A DNA stretch of 64,000 bases from Adineta steineri. Lineage: Eukaryota; Rotifera; Eurotatoria; Adinetida; Adinetidae. The notes under the pieces were generated by a model. The model was not told the origin of the DNA and did not search any database. It was given only the letters and a program-made list of their open reading frames with translations. Position numbers and translations under genes: made by a program. The DNA is taken from NCBI GenBank assembly GCA_905250115.1, contig CAJNOI010000266.1, forward strand, positions 32,232 through 96,231, written 5' to 3'. This document shows positions 23,816 through 36,172 of this stretch, one piece after another. Numbering within the stretch: position 1 is the first letter of the stretch; each line of letters opens with the position of its first letter.

Positions 23816-26800
23816 ATGATGTTTATCTTATTCATTTTCTTTCTTATCAATCATAGTCAATCATTAGAATGGAATTGTACGGAAAATCAATCTTTTCTTT
23901 TTTCGAATGATCAAACATATGAACAGTGTACAATTACAATTGAATATATATCATTACAACAACAAAAACAATTATGTATAACACATACATTATCAATAAA
24001 AAATCTTCCAATATTTTCCTATTCATCAAATTATACAATGAAAATTTGTAAAATAAATTCATGTCAATTATTAACATTAAATCAATTATCATTTTCATTA
24101 CCATCATCCGTTGAAATACTTGATTTAAGTTATAATTTATTATCAACATTTACATTTTCATCCTATTCATTACCATCACAATTAAAATATTTATATCTTG
24201 ATAATAATCCAACTTTAATTGATATTAATTTTAATCATGATTCTGAACAACATCAACAACTTGTTAGTCTTAGTCTTCGTCATAATAAAAATATGAAATT
24301 ATCATTTTTACCATTAAATTTAATTCAACTTGATTTAACTGATTGCAATTTATTACAATCATCAATATTAATATTATTAAAATCGTTAACAAAATTAACA
24401 CATTTATCTTTAGCGAATAATCGATTAAAACGATTGCCTATACTTGATAGAAGTATACAACTTGAATATCTTAATCTATCAAATAATTATTTGACTTCAA
24501 TTGAAGATGATTGGTTATATAAATCATTACAAATTCTCGATCTTACATTTAATCAAATAGAATCTCTAGAATTTTTTAAAGGAAAATTAAAAATTAATCA
24601 AACATTACAACTATACAAACATGATAGGATAAATGTAAGTATTATTTTATTTTTCCGAGATTTTAAATTCTTCAATAATCACGCAATCAACACGTACTTC
24701 GATAATTATTCTAATTAGAAATTTAGTGTTACAAAAGGGATTTCAGAATTTCGCCAGTGTCATTGTACATGTGTGAAAATAGTTCGTAGTAACTATGATG
24801 TACTTATTGTAATAACATTAGGTCAATTTTTCACATGTATTCTATGCTAATCTTATGTTATGGCAGTTGGCGACAATCCACTGTGCTTACGTCTGAAATT
24901 TAGTTAATTGGCGAATGTCCATTATAATTTGGTCTATACATTCCCACTACTTTCACCAATGACGGATGTCCTATTGGCGAAGAGACAGTAAGCCAGACAT
25001 GTTTCGGATATCCTGTGCTCATTTCTCAAACGAGATCACATTGTTCAGTTCACCCATACTAACTATTCTTTCTATCGAAGCAATCAATTTTTTAAACATT
25101 AAATCGTACTCAATTCAGAATGTAATGATGCAAAAAATAAATCAATAACTGTAAAATATACAGGGGCGTAGCCAGAAATTTGCCATGGGGAGTGCGCGCC
25201 AGCAGAAAAACGTTCACGCTATCAATAGTTTTGTTTAATTTCTATCCACCTTCAGGTATTTTTTTCTCCAAGAAGTGTGTCCGAGCACCCTTTGTATACC
25301 TCCTAGCTACGTTCCTAAATATATACAGTACATATAGTTGAGCAAGCGATGTTAGAATATTATGTTTGATGATAGACAAAGCGAGATAACAATATGATTT
25401 TAACAATTGAATTACTCAATTTTCGAACGGTTTCTTTTTTTTCCTAATACATTTTATTAATAAAAATCAGAGGCAACGTCTACTTGACTACACAAAATTT
25501 TTCTTTGTAGAAAATGGTTACTCATCCTCTTCAACTTTCTCTACATGGTAATCCTTTAATTTGTGATTGTTGGTTAGATTCTTTACTTAATTCATCATCA
25601 ATTAATATTACTGATTTATCTTTACTTCAATGTAATTCTCATTCAATTCAAGATATTTCACCTAATGATCTTCAATGTTCATATACTCGATATTGTGCAC
25701 CTGATTGTTCATGTTGTGATTTTGAAGCATGTGATTGTCATTCTGTATGTCCTTCTGAATGTTTATGTTCACATAATGCTTTCTGGTCACATCATCTTGT
25801 CAAATGTCAACAAGGAAATTTATCTGATATACATATATTTTTACCTGAAACAATAACTGAATTAAATTATGAAGGAAATAATATTGAACAAATAAAACCA
25901 TTTGTATTTGCTGGTAAAAATTTATTAACAAAATTAAATTTAGCTAAAAATAATATACAATATTTTACTAATGAAACATTTTGTGCTGCATCAAATTTAC
26001 GTGAAATCGATCTTAGTTATAATTCAAATTTAATGACAATACTTCCATATATAAATGAATTATTTGAATGTTTAAAAAATTTACAATATATTATTTTATC
26101 AAGCGAACAATTCAAGCCGGAAGATGCAATTAGTTATGGATGGATTGTTAGTTCAGACAAGAATTTAATTCGTATTAGACGAAAATCAGAACAATTATCT
26201 TCAGGTTTGTTTGAAACTGATTTTAAAATAAAATCAAGTTCAAGTAGATGTCAATCAATCTAAGAGACTTTTGTACTTATAGTATAATTTATCCGAGATA
26301 TTTGTTGTGTTCAAGAAAGAAACTAATTCTAATTTTTGCTGAATAAAATGTCCTTGAAAATAATCGTCAGTCTTTCTTAATCAACCATAAATATGAATGC
26401 TTCTAGGGTTTTCATAGTCTGATTGACGTTGAGTTTGAACTGAAAGAAAAAATTAAAAAGCGTCAAAGCATTTTACTTGCTTTCTCCATCAGTATGATTA
26501 CAATTCTTTTTATATATATAGTATGACCATGAGTTACGTCAATGATGTCAGAAATATTTATGACTTCGTAATAAAAAAAAAATAAGTATTTTAAATAGAT
26601 TGAGGAAGTATGATTTTCTTTTATTAAATGTCTAATTTAATATTCTAATTTTTTCAGTATCACCATTGAATATAACACGCCGACGGTCTACGATTTCTTC
26701 AACATTTCATTCAGTAACTGAAACATCTCCAATTTTTTCGATATTTCATCATGAATCATTTACATCTTCGAATATTATTCATCATAATCAAACATTAATT

Positions 26801-27430
26801 GTCATTGTATTTTTTCTTCTCTTTTTCGTTTTACTCTTTTTATTATTACTTATATCATTGGCTATTTGTCGGAGAAAACTTCGTCATCATATAACAGCTG
26901 AACTTGAACGTCAACAATCACAACATTATTACTATCATACACATTTACATCAACCAATAACGAAAATTCCGGAAAGTATTCCAGTTAATGATAGTCTCTA
27001 TGAACAATTACCATCGTTATCTTCTGATAGTGAACAACCATTTTTATATAATGAAAAAAAATTAACTAATATAAATGCTCCAGCTTTGCCTCCATATCCA
27101 CCATCATTACGACATTATCATTGTTGTCATTCAACAACTCCGCATGACTATCTTTCAACAATACAATCTCATTCATCATCATCAAATTTAGAACAACAAC
27201 AGCAATCACAATCGTGTCAAGCGGTTCTAATCTTGGGAAATCAATTGATCTATCCGAATCATCAAGAATGTTTATCTGATTTACAACAAAATTTATTATT
27301 AACTCAACAAGAAAATAATACAATGCATTATTGTAATAATGAAACAGTATTTGTACCTACAACTCTTTGCCGATGTAAGAGTCAGCTGAAGAATATTAAC
27401 ACATATACGTGTCCTAATGTTTATAGATAG
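23816..27430 (+). CDS. Toll-type leucine-rich-repeat transmembrane receptor lacking a TIR domain
   Basis: Exons 23816-24634, 25511-26204 and 26658-27430 join in phase, 761 residues. Order: signal peptide (MMFILFIFFLINHSQS), leucine-rich repeats to about residue 285 (motifs such as LDLSYNLLSTF and LEYLNLSNNYLTSIE), a C-terminal cap from GNPLICDCW, a cysteine cluster CSCCDFEACDCHSVCPSECLC at about 339-359, more repeats (TKLNLAKNNIQYF), a membrane helix at about 550-575, and a 186-residue cytoplasmic tail. The CCDF.ACDC cluster followed by CP..C.C is the cap-to-cap junction of multiple-cysteine Toll receptors (Drosophila Toll-6/-7/Tollo type). The tail is low-complexity (His, Gln, Ser, Tyr rich) and contains no TIR domain, and no second C-terminal cap precedes the membrane. 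It could be a decoy, adhesion or guidance receptor. An acceptor-like TTTCAG directly precedes the start codon. Confidence 0.87.
25161..25316. mobile_element. Short transposon remnant in receptor intron 1
   Basis: Begins CAGGGGCGTAGCCAGAAAT and ends with CTAGCTACGTTCCT, imperfect inverted termini typical of small invertebrate DNA-transposon derivatives. GC-rich compared with the AT-rich intron. The flanks share only an imperfect AATATA-type repeat, so the target duplication is unclear. No coding capacity. Confidence 0.5.
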
Positions 27431-27546
27431 AAATGTATATAGAAAAAATAAAATGATGCTTTTGTATTGATATGTCACAAATAGAATAATACACGTGTTT
27501 GTACAGAATGAACAATAGATTTGAATGATCTTCAAACCAGATAATA

Positions 27547-28023
27547 CTATACTGGTTTAGCATATTTTTCTGTCCATTGTCGAGCTGTTTCAGGATCTTT
27601 ATCCGGTACTATTTGTTCCCCGTAATATTTATTATAATCCGGTTGTTGTAATAATGAATAGATTTTAGAAAGTATTGTAGAAATTGATATTTGTGGTTTC
27701 CATGATGAAATAAGTTCATCGTGACAAGCATGTCCTGTTTCAGTGTCTACATTTGGATGACAAATACGTGTCAGAAAAAAGAATGCAAATGGTTTAAATG
27801 GATATTCTAATGGAAATTTGATTCGAAATGCAAATTGACCATTTTCATATGAACTATGATCTGGACCAATTAGTATTCCATGTAACTGATTAAAACCGTC
27901 TTTATCAACTGAATATTGAAGATTTTGTATGAAAGATAATGGATTTTTATAATAAGAATCTAAATCTTTTAATAAACATCTTGTTTGTGCATTTGGTGTC
28001 GAGGAAGAAGTATCTATTGACAT
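27547..28023 (-). CDS. Ubiquitin-conjugating enzyme E2-like protein (single exon)
   Basis: 158 residues with the UBC fold: the PYEGG-like stretch (SSYENGQF), the FPLEYPFKP strand-turn, the HPN triad at 89-91, and a cysteine at position 100 (GHACHDEL) where E2 enzymes carry the ubiquitin-accepting Cys, followed by W-P and the C-terminal ARQWTEKYA helix. It should take activated ubiquitin or a relative from an E1. The residues around the cysteine differ from the usual CLDIL (here CHDEL) and PFKPPK is replaced by PFKPFA. It has no intron in a neighbourhood where nearly all genes do, so it may derive from a retrocopy. It converges with the receptor gene (116 bp apart) and is head-to-head with the coiled-coil gene. 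Which E2 class is unresolved. Confidence 0.85.
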   Translation of the reverse strand: MSIDTSSSTPNAQTRCLLKDLDSYYKNPLSFIQNLQYSVDKDGFNQLHGILIGPDHSSYENGQFAFRIKFPLEYPFKPFAFFFLTRICHPNVDTETGHACHDELISSWKPQISISTILSKIYSLLQQPDYNKYYGEQIVPDKDPETARQWTEKYAKPV

Positions 28024-28384
28024 CTTCTAGTTTTTTTAACTAAAAGTAAAGAAATAAAAGCTTATTTATTCATGTCTAGCAATAATATTGATAAATATTT
28101 CCTATAAATAAGTACAATTATTAATATGTTTTCGCAGTACTAGTATAAAATATTTTATATTTAAAAAGAATGCTGCCTGTAGGTATTACTTAGCAATAAC
28201 ATACCTATGCACTATAATTTGTATAGAAAGAAGGTCGCTGTTAAGCGATAGTCATCTAAATTTATTTCGTAATGACAGAAAGGAGAAAAAAAACATGCAT
28301 GTGCGTGAATAATAATGCTTAAAACCATAACAATAGTGTGAACAGATAAAATTTATTTCTATTAATATTACAAATCAATAAAAA
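28024..28384. promoter_or_regulatory. Shared divergent promoter region, E2 / coiled-coil gene
   Basis: 361 bp between divergent start codons. AT-rich; no recognised elements beyond that. Bidirectional function is inferred from spacing. Confidence 0.35.
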
Positions 28385-31300
28385 ATGACTGCTGCAACTG
28401 CTACTAAATCAGGACCTATTGGTATGTAAATAAAGAACTGACAGAACATTTTTTATTTATTCGAATCTTCGTTTTCAGAAAATAAGACGACACACTTTCG
28501 CACTCAGATGGTAAATGGAAAACCACAAATTTATTTTGAAGATATTCTTGGTATATTGATTTGTCATTTATATTTCTCATTGAATGAAAAAATTATTTTT
28601 TTAGACGAATCTTCAGTACAACCACAAGTTAAACAAAAACGTAATAGTCGTATGATAAATACAACTCGTCTTCCACCAGAACAACCCAAATCTAAACCAA
28701 CTAGTCAGAAACCTGTTCCACAAAATATACCTAATAAACAACCTAAAAAGACAAATAAAGTAATTGTTAATCAAAATGATTCATCAGTTGGTGTATTTAT
28801 GACAATGGAAGAAATAGCAGAACTTGTTAAAGCAGTTAAAGATGCACCAAAAGGTCAGAATAATTCATCTACAGAAAACAATGGTACTTTCTGAAATAAT
28901 CGAAATATACTAATAATATTTTCATGTATCATATAGAAGTTCCAGAACCACCACCACCGCCACAGCAACAACAACCACAGTACAACTATATTCCACCTCC
29001 GGCTGTAATACCTCAACTAGATTTACCTCAACAAACACTACCACCTCCACTATTGTTAGGCCCAACTTCTCCACGAGAAGAAGCATTAGGTATGATGGCT
29101 GACAAGAAACGTAGGAAATGGATGCGAGAAAAAGGTAAGACAATACTATAAAGTTATTTCACAATCGTTATTTATTTTTTTTTATAGCGGAAATGGATCG
29201 AATGAGACTTGAAGTTGAATATGATCAACTTAAACATCAATTAACTCCTGTAAATCAAAAATCTTCATTATCTCCTGGTATAAATCAAACAATTATCTCT
29301 ACTAATCTTTCTTTTTTTCTGTCTAATTTAGAACGCACAGTATATCCATCTGATTTCTCATCAATGAATAAACCTTCAGGAAAACAAAATGATAATCCAC
29401 AAAATGATTTCTTTAAAACAGGTTTAATGGAAAAGAAACAACAACAATGGAGACAAGAAAATGGTAAATTTTAAATTTATTAAAAAGCGTATTTTCTACC
29501 TAAAAATACAAACGATGATTAAAATCTCTATTGTAATCATAGTCATCGGTTCTCCTGAAAAATATATTTGATATAAATCATCATATTTTTTATATTATTA
29601 TTTTTAGCTGAAAAAGCTCCAACTTGGGATCCATTTGGACGTCCTGGTGCCGGTGCACCTAATATAAATGCAATTGAACCACCAATCTCTGTTTGTTTTT
29701 TTTGTGTCATTTTTTCGAATAATATATATATTTTATATTGTATATTTAGCAACCATCATCTAATAATATGGTTATGCCATATCGACAACCTGATCCATCT
29801 TTAGTAACATCAAATATTATTATTAATGATCAAACACATGTACCAGCTGCAATGCGTACGAATTTATTACTTGGTAATGTTCGTTTTGAAGATGATGTTA
29901 AAATAGCTAAAGAAATGGAGCGACGACAATGGTTAGATGATTTACAAAGACAAATTGAAGACAATAAACGTAAAAAATTTACTCAACAAGAAACTGAACG
30001 TCGACAAGATTTTCTACATGAAAATGTTAAACCCCTTGTACAAGAAGCTTCTAATCGACATCAACAACAACAACAGCAACAACAGCCACAGCAACAACAA
30101 CAACAGCAACCACCACAGCAGCAACAACAACAACAACAACAAAAAGCTCCATCACCCACACCATCTTCTAATCCAATACCAGCAAATAATAGTGGACACG
30201 ATACAAGTAAAATTCGTCAACGTGAATCATTAGTACAACAAACTTATGATAAAATTCTTGAAGCAACTGAATTAGCTAAATATGAAAAAAAACAACAATT
30301 AATTGAGAAACTTAAACGAAATGGTCATAAAACAGATTTATTAGCAAAGACATTACCAGGTTATATTAAACTTTATATGAGTCTTTTTATCTAATAAACA
30401 TTTATTTTCTAGATGTAAAAACACCTATTCCAGATCCGCCTCCAAAGATACCTGAAAAGAATTATGATTCATCTCCGAAAAAGACTAATGAGTTTTCTCC
30501 AAAAAAAACTACTGTAACAAAAATTGAACCTATACATTTAAATACTGTTATTGAACAACAACCATCCTATCGAACTAACGATACACGACGAGATGAAGCT
30601 GTTAATACAATTGATTCAACATTTCGAAGGTAAATTTCTTTCTATTATTTAAAGAGAATAATATATGTTTTTTTTGAAAAAATCTAGTGATAATGGTGTT
30701 CAAACTGATCTTCGAATGGTATCGCATCATCAAATGTTTAACTATACTCGTGAAGAATCGGATTTACCTCCTCAAGTACCAAATCATCTATTACATGAGG
30801 GAAAACAAAATAAAAAAAATGTTCGTATACGTTCACATGAAGATGATCAACGTCAACGACAATCAAATAATAATTCTCATAATAATAATACAACACCTCA
30901 AGCTAATACTCAACGAAATCATTATGGTCCACATGATCTTCTTCATCGACCATTATGGAATTATCAAAATGGTGCACATCGTCAATATGTACCAAATTCT
31001 AAACGAGATTCAAATTCTGATAAACGTCAAAAACCAAATGAACGAACAACTTATAATCGTTGGAATAGTGATAGTGAATTACAACATGAACGAAAAGAAA
31101 AAAAACCAGTAACAACTAATCAACCACGTTCAAATGTTTCAAGACAAAATCAACCTCAACATGTAAATTTACCCAAAGGACAACCAAAAGAAAAAACATT
31201 TGTGTTTTCAAAAAATAATGATGATGAATCAAATTTTAATAATATACCATCATTAGATAAATATGAACATTTTATACCATACACAAGAACGGATGAAATA

Positions 31301-31669
31301 CTTGATCCAGCTAGAGCTTTCTCACCGCTACCACAATCGAGAGAACCATCAGCTCGTAATATACAACCAGCAAAGGTATGTGTATATATATATGAAAAGA
31401 GAATTTTTACTATATAAATAAACTGTAATTGTAGACGAATCCATATGATGATCATCATAGACGGCCTAATGTTAATGTTCAAGCTCCACCTTATCATGTA
31501 CCTCCAGCGCAACAACAGCATATTCTTCAACAATTAACAGCTATTAAAGAAGTTCGTAAAAGTTGTTGTTAATTTAATAGTAATTATTAATTTTATTTTT
31601 GTTTAATTCTAGAATTTAGTTCGTCGACAACAAGAAGTTGCGACATCAATGAATGCTATTCCAGTTTAA
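28385..31669 (+). CDS. CCDC66/CSPP1-like coiled-coil protein, probably centrosomal or ciliary
   Basis: Twelve exons: 28385-28421, 28479-28550, 28605-28883, 28937-29134, 29188-29277, 29332-29463, 29608-29690, 29750-30359, 30413-30629, 30688-31375, 31435-31551, 31613-31669; phases close, 859 residues. Charged helical segments of the kind KKRRKWMREKAEMDRMRLE and EMERRQWLDDLQRQIEDNKR resemble the conserved helix of CCDC66 and CSPP1, centrosome and cilium microtubule proteins; the C-terminus (LTAIKENLVRRQQEV) is a short coiled coil. Between them lie proline-rich and long Gln-rich stretches (about 30060-30145). The split near 29277-29332 is inferred from splice sites; the intron is also open in frame. 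The last donor (GTTCGT) is weak. Family assignment is tentative; the gene itself is well supported. Confidence 0.75.
30055..30145 (+). repeat. CAG/CAA microsatellite coding for polyglutamine
   Basis: Near-continuous CAA and CAG codons interrupted by CCA/CCACAG, giving about 25 Gln with a few Pro inside the coiled-coil gene. Length polymorphism is likely. Confidence 0.85.
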
Positions 31670-32970
31670 TTAATAAAAATATTTGTACCGCCGAGCGGCT
31701 TTTAATCAAAATAATAATTGTTTTGTTCATTGTGCGCTTTATGTTTGTGTAATTTTCAATCTATTTGAATAAATGAGTAAGAATCTTTGACTTTTATCAG
31801 ATGTTTTACATATGAAAGAAACAAATACAATCAATCTTTTATTTAAGTTTTTAATCGAAAAAAAATATTAAGAGTGATAATCTGTACGTGATAACCTAAG
31901 ACTGTTTTGTGTCATTAGCGTTGTCGCAATTGTTTCTTTTCCTTTCTTTTTTTGAATACGCGCCTTATACAATAGACGAGATAATCACACGTGAAAAAAT
32001 AACAATAGAATCTTATTGCTAGATGAACAAGTCACAATAAATCAAGAAAATAATACAGAACAAATGAAGAATAACTACGATAGATAGAGTTACTTTTACT
32101 AACATATAAACTTTTTGAAGGGATGCAAGAAAACTAGTAATATCGGAAGTTAATCGATATTTTGCTTGAAAGCTAAGTGTAACTGTAAATGAGCTTGAAC
32201 TCATCCGAAAATAAGTTGACGACAAATATTAGAACTGATAAACTCAAGATCAGTTCAGCACTCGAACTGTTAAGAAAAGAAATTTTAACACATTTTAAAA
32301 CTCCTTTAATATTACAATTATATACATTTGATAGTTGTTTCTAAAGACCAACTAAGATTCTTTCTGATTTTGTCTATGACCTACATATTCATCAAATATC
32401 ATATTTCAATTATGACTAAAGGTATCGGTAAATCAATTACAAGTAAACTAATATCGAATGTCATATTCTATTCTCAACATTAGTCATATTTGACATTTAG
32501 AAAAGCAAAAAAAAACATGAGAGATTTCAATCTTGCCAATTTAATGAGGTGTTTTACAATATATTGTAATGTACCTGATTCAACAGATGTCGCTCTGATA
32601 TATCACATTATGTTGTCTATCTCGATAATATTTTCATACTATAATCTTTCATAAGTATTTATCAATGTTTTTGTTTCCTAAGAATTTCATGATCTCGTTA
32701 ATTAATAAAACTTATTTGCATTTTTATTTGTTTGGTTGTTAAAAATCATCTAATCATCATAAATGAAATTTCATCCGCCTGTTTCTTTCTGCCTGCCCCC
32801 TGTGTTTGCTATCTCTATAACATAAATGATTATTTATTCGATTCTTTTGTTTGACGACTTTATTTTTACATTTCAATTTGCGTACTTCTGTTTTTTTAGG
32901 ATATTTGAAATAATTATGGTCTTTTCTATTTAGACAAACGTAATTTAATATAAGAGTGAACACATTTAAC
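31670..32970. other. Intergenic region without recognised gene
   Basis: 1.3 kb of AT-rich sequence between the coiled-coil gene and the first SPT small subunit. Short reverse frames near 32019 and 32757 carry no recognisable features. Confidence 0.5.
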
Positions 32971-33174
32971 ATGTTATCAAGTATACGTCGTTTTTTTAAA
33001 TTTATTCATTGGCTTTATTTACAATATTTACTTAATACAGCATTGTATATGCTTGAACCATGGGAACGTGCACTTTTTTCAGCATTACTTGTTGCTATTA
33101 TATCCACAGCTATTTATTCAGCGTGGGTTTTTCTACCACATCATCTTCGTTCAATGATAGCATTTTATTCATGA
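32971..33174 (+). CDS. SPTSSA: Serine palmitoyltransferase small subunit, copy 1
   Basis: 67 residues. Small ER membrane subunit that activates the serine palmitoyltransferase heterodimer and sets acyl-CoA preference in the first step of sphingolipid synthesis. The family signature WLYLQYLLNTALYMLEPWER is followed by one membrane helix and the short VFLPHHL segment; the Met before EPWER is retained. Single exon. The ATG at 32971 is chosen over an upstream GTG. Distinguishing the A from the B paralogue is not secure. Confidence 0.93.
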   Translation: MLSSIRRFFKFIHWLYLQYLLNTALYMLEPWERALFSALLVAIISTAIYSAWVFLPHHLRSMIAFYS

Positions 33175-34009
33175 TCAATAGCAAACATATTTCGTAAAAC
33201 AATTCGTTTTTTCTTCTTCTTCTTCTTTTTTTCTGTCAAATGAATATGGCACGTATTTTAGATAACTCACCTCAGATCGTTTGTCTCGCATTTTGCTATT
33301 TCGATGAAATTGAAATAAAATCAGTGAACAAAGAAAAAAAATATTGTGTTTTTTAATTGTTTTTCATAATAGAAACATACATTCAATTTTACCATTATTG
33401 AGAAAAGGAATATATAGAACTATTTATTTACCTGAATATAACTAATTGATCCTATTTCATACCAATTTTGTCTTGTAATGATACATAATAAATTATGATG
33501 GTTATGATAACTTACTGTAAGCATGTAATAAAGTTTTTCTTTTTTCTTCCTTAAACATGTGCATATCCCTACCTTGATTTTTTTTTCTTTTGTATTATAT
33601 TTTTCGTTTTGTATACATGAATTGTGAATGTCTTGCCTAATTATAAAATTGTGTATGCGTATTTAATGTTAATTTTATCTGTCCTGTTTATCTTTTTGTT
33701 TTTAATTACTTGTCATCGAGGTGTTAGAGATTTGATCAGGTTGTTTTTAATTTATAATCTGCTCTTTCTCTTCTGAGTTTAACAGCGATCAGTTTTCGTG
33801 CCACTATCATTTCACACATACTTACGATTTTTTTTCTCGGCCTCGCCGTTTACCCTGAGTCTCTTTCTCATATATATATATATATATTTGTATTCATTAT
33901 TTTGTCTACAACCTACACCATATATATATATGTATATAGCATCCTAATGTGTATATTACCTGAGCAATAAAGCATATCTTGATAAGACATACTAGTTTGT
34001 TGCTTTTGA
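33175..34009. other. Spacer between tandem SPT subunit genes
   Basis: About 830 bp, mostly T-rich, with TA microsatellites at about 33871-33890 and 33920-33935. Probably the 3' UTR of copy 1 plus the promoter of copy 2; nothing else is seen. Confidence 0.5.
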
Positions 34010-34506
34010 ATGACGACTACTACGTTTAATACATCATATTTGGACTCAATGACATCTAAGAACGATTATCCACCGGTAATATATAGTGTGATACTAATCG
34101 ATTTAAATGAAAAAACTTGATTAATCTTTTTTTCTTCATTGAAAAACAAGATAATTTGCGTAAAATTAATCTAAAACACGCTTATATTGAGAAAAAAACG
34201 TCAATAAATAATTTAAATGAATCTCTTATTTCTTATTTTCTTTTTAATATCTAGTGTAAAATCAAGCAAGAACAAAAATGTCGTTGGTATCAATCATTTT
34301 TTCAAACGATTGAACATTTTTATATGCAATTTTTATTAGTAACAACACTTTATGTTATGGAACCATGGGAACGACTTTTAATGATAACGATTTTTCTTCT
34401 TATTATATCACTTTTTACTTATTCAGCAATTGTTTACATTCCATTTCATGTTCATAATATTCTACAATCAACAATGCCAAGTATAAAAGACATCATCTTA
34501 CATTGA
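34010..34506 (+). CDS. SPTSSB: Serine palmitoyltransferase small subunit, copy 2 (extended N-terminus)
   Basis: Exons 34010-34075 and 34255-34506 join in phase, 105 residues. The core FYMQFLLVTTLYVMEPWER plus one membrane helix and IPFHVHNIL match the same family as copy 1, but copy 2 has an extra 40-residue N-terminus partly coded by a separate exon and a longer C-terminus (MPSIKDIILH). The two genes probably arose by tandem duplication and then diverged; two isoforms with different acyl-CoA preference, as in vertebrate A and B, is a reasonable inference. The A/B symbols are tentative. Confidence 0.88.
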
Positions 34507-34730
34507 ACAGTAATATAATTGACTACTAATCTTTTCGTCTAGTATCTTTTTCTTTTTGTATCATTGAGAGAGAAAATAATTTTACGTTGTATTGGAAAAA
34601 AGCCAATAAATCTTGCCCTGAAGGTGTAATTATGTAACTTATCGTATACGCCTACTTTTATTTTTCTTTATACAAAGAGATATTAACAAACTGATTTTTT
34701 TAGATTATTTTTTTTTATTTATTCCATACA

Positions 34731-35901
34731 ATGGATATTGATTCTGAATCATTATCATCAACAACAATTGGTATGTCACATCACTTAGATGAAGAATTAA
34801 TGGGACGATTACGTTCAATAACAACTAATAATCGAGAAGATTTAATCACCCAGTTTCGTACGACAACCAATGCAATGTTGACAGATGAAGGTTGTGCATT
34901 TTTTCTCGAAATGAATAATTGGTATATTATCGAAAACAACAAAAAAACCCATGATTATAATAAAACTTTCTATTTATAGGAATTTAAATGAAGCTATACT
35001 TGCTTATTATGATGCTGAAATGCCAACAGATAAAGTTCCACATATGAAATTTATTGCTGATGTTACTGTTGGAGAAGGTGAAGCTATTCCACCAAATACA
35101 AAATTTGTTAAAACTTGGAGAGTACAAAATTCTGGTAGAGTTTTATATGAATGAAAAAGAAAAAAATAAATAGTTATAAAAATATTTAGGTACTGAACGT
35201 TGGCCAAATAATTGTTCATTACGTTTTGTTAATGGTGATCGTTTACACGATCGAGATGAAATCTATGTTTCTTCATTAGCACCCGGTGAACAAACAAATA
35301 TTTCGATTAATGTAACCAGCCCAACTGGAGCTCGTATGATTCGTTCGCAATGGCGATTATTTACACCGGCCGGTGTACCATTTGGAGGTAAGGAGTTATT
35401 CATATTTATTAATTAATTCTCTATACAATTGTATTCTAAGATCCTATATGGTTAGCTGCTAGCGTCGAAGAAGGAGGATTAATGGGTATTACTCAACAAC
35501 TTGAACAATGTCATTCTCTTGGTATGAATGTTCATCATAATATTAATTATCCACCATATATGAATAATCAAGTTGGTGCGCAACCAACACGTAATTCACA
35601 TTTTCAATCACCTCCATTTCAATCTACTCGATGTAAGAAGTTATAGAAAATAAAAATATGAATTGTTCTTTTTTTTGAATGATTTGTTATTAGATGCACA
35701 ACCTGGTCTCAATCCAACTTCATCAAATGAAACTGGATGGACGAATTATTCTCTCGTAAGTTAAAGAAATAAATATCAAAAAATATAACATTTTTATTTC
35801 TAAAGGATTTTTCTCCAAGAAATAATAGTAATCATCAAACAATGGATCCTTCAACAACATCAAATGGAATGATAGATGACAATTCTTTGGATACATTCTG
35901 A
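34731..35901 (+). CDS. ILRUN: ILRUN-like protein (UBA-like plus NBR1-type domain)
   Basis: Exons 34731-34921, 34980-35134, 35190-35387, 35441-35632, 35694-35755 and 35806-35901; phases close at 297 residues, against 298 in human. The N-terminal UBA-like helix region (GCAFFLEMNNWNLNEAI) is followed by the Nbr1-type immunoglobulin-like domain (VGEGEAIPPNTKFVKTWRVQN, then SQWRLFTPAGVPFG). The C-terminal third is Ser/Asn/Gln-rich and likely disordered. In vertebrates ILRUN restrains IRF3/p300-dependent transcription; what it does in this lineage is not known. The Gly before the splice at 35134/35190 is split across the intron. Confidence 0.93.
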
Positions 35902-36172
35902 TCTACTACTGTGCTAATACAAAAAAAAACTGAAATGCGTGCAATATATGAAAAGAAATAGAATATCTTATTTAGTTTTTTATATGAAAACATATTTTCT
36001 TTTTTTTCCGTTGAACTATTTATGTAGATAAAAAACCAAAAAAAAAACCAACAACGTTTATTGACAAGTATCTTTTATTTATTCTTCGTGCGCGTGAAGA
36101 TTTTTAATAATGTGTATTTTCAGTTTTCTTTTGATATTTTATTTTTCCATTTATAAATCTGAAATATTTAAG

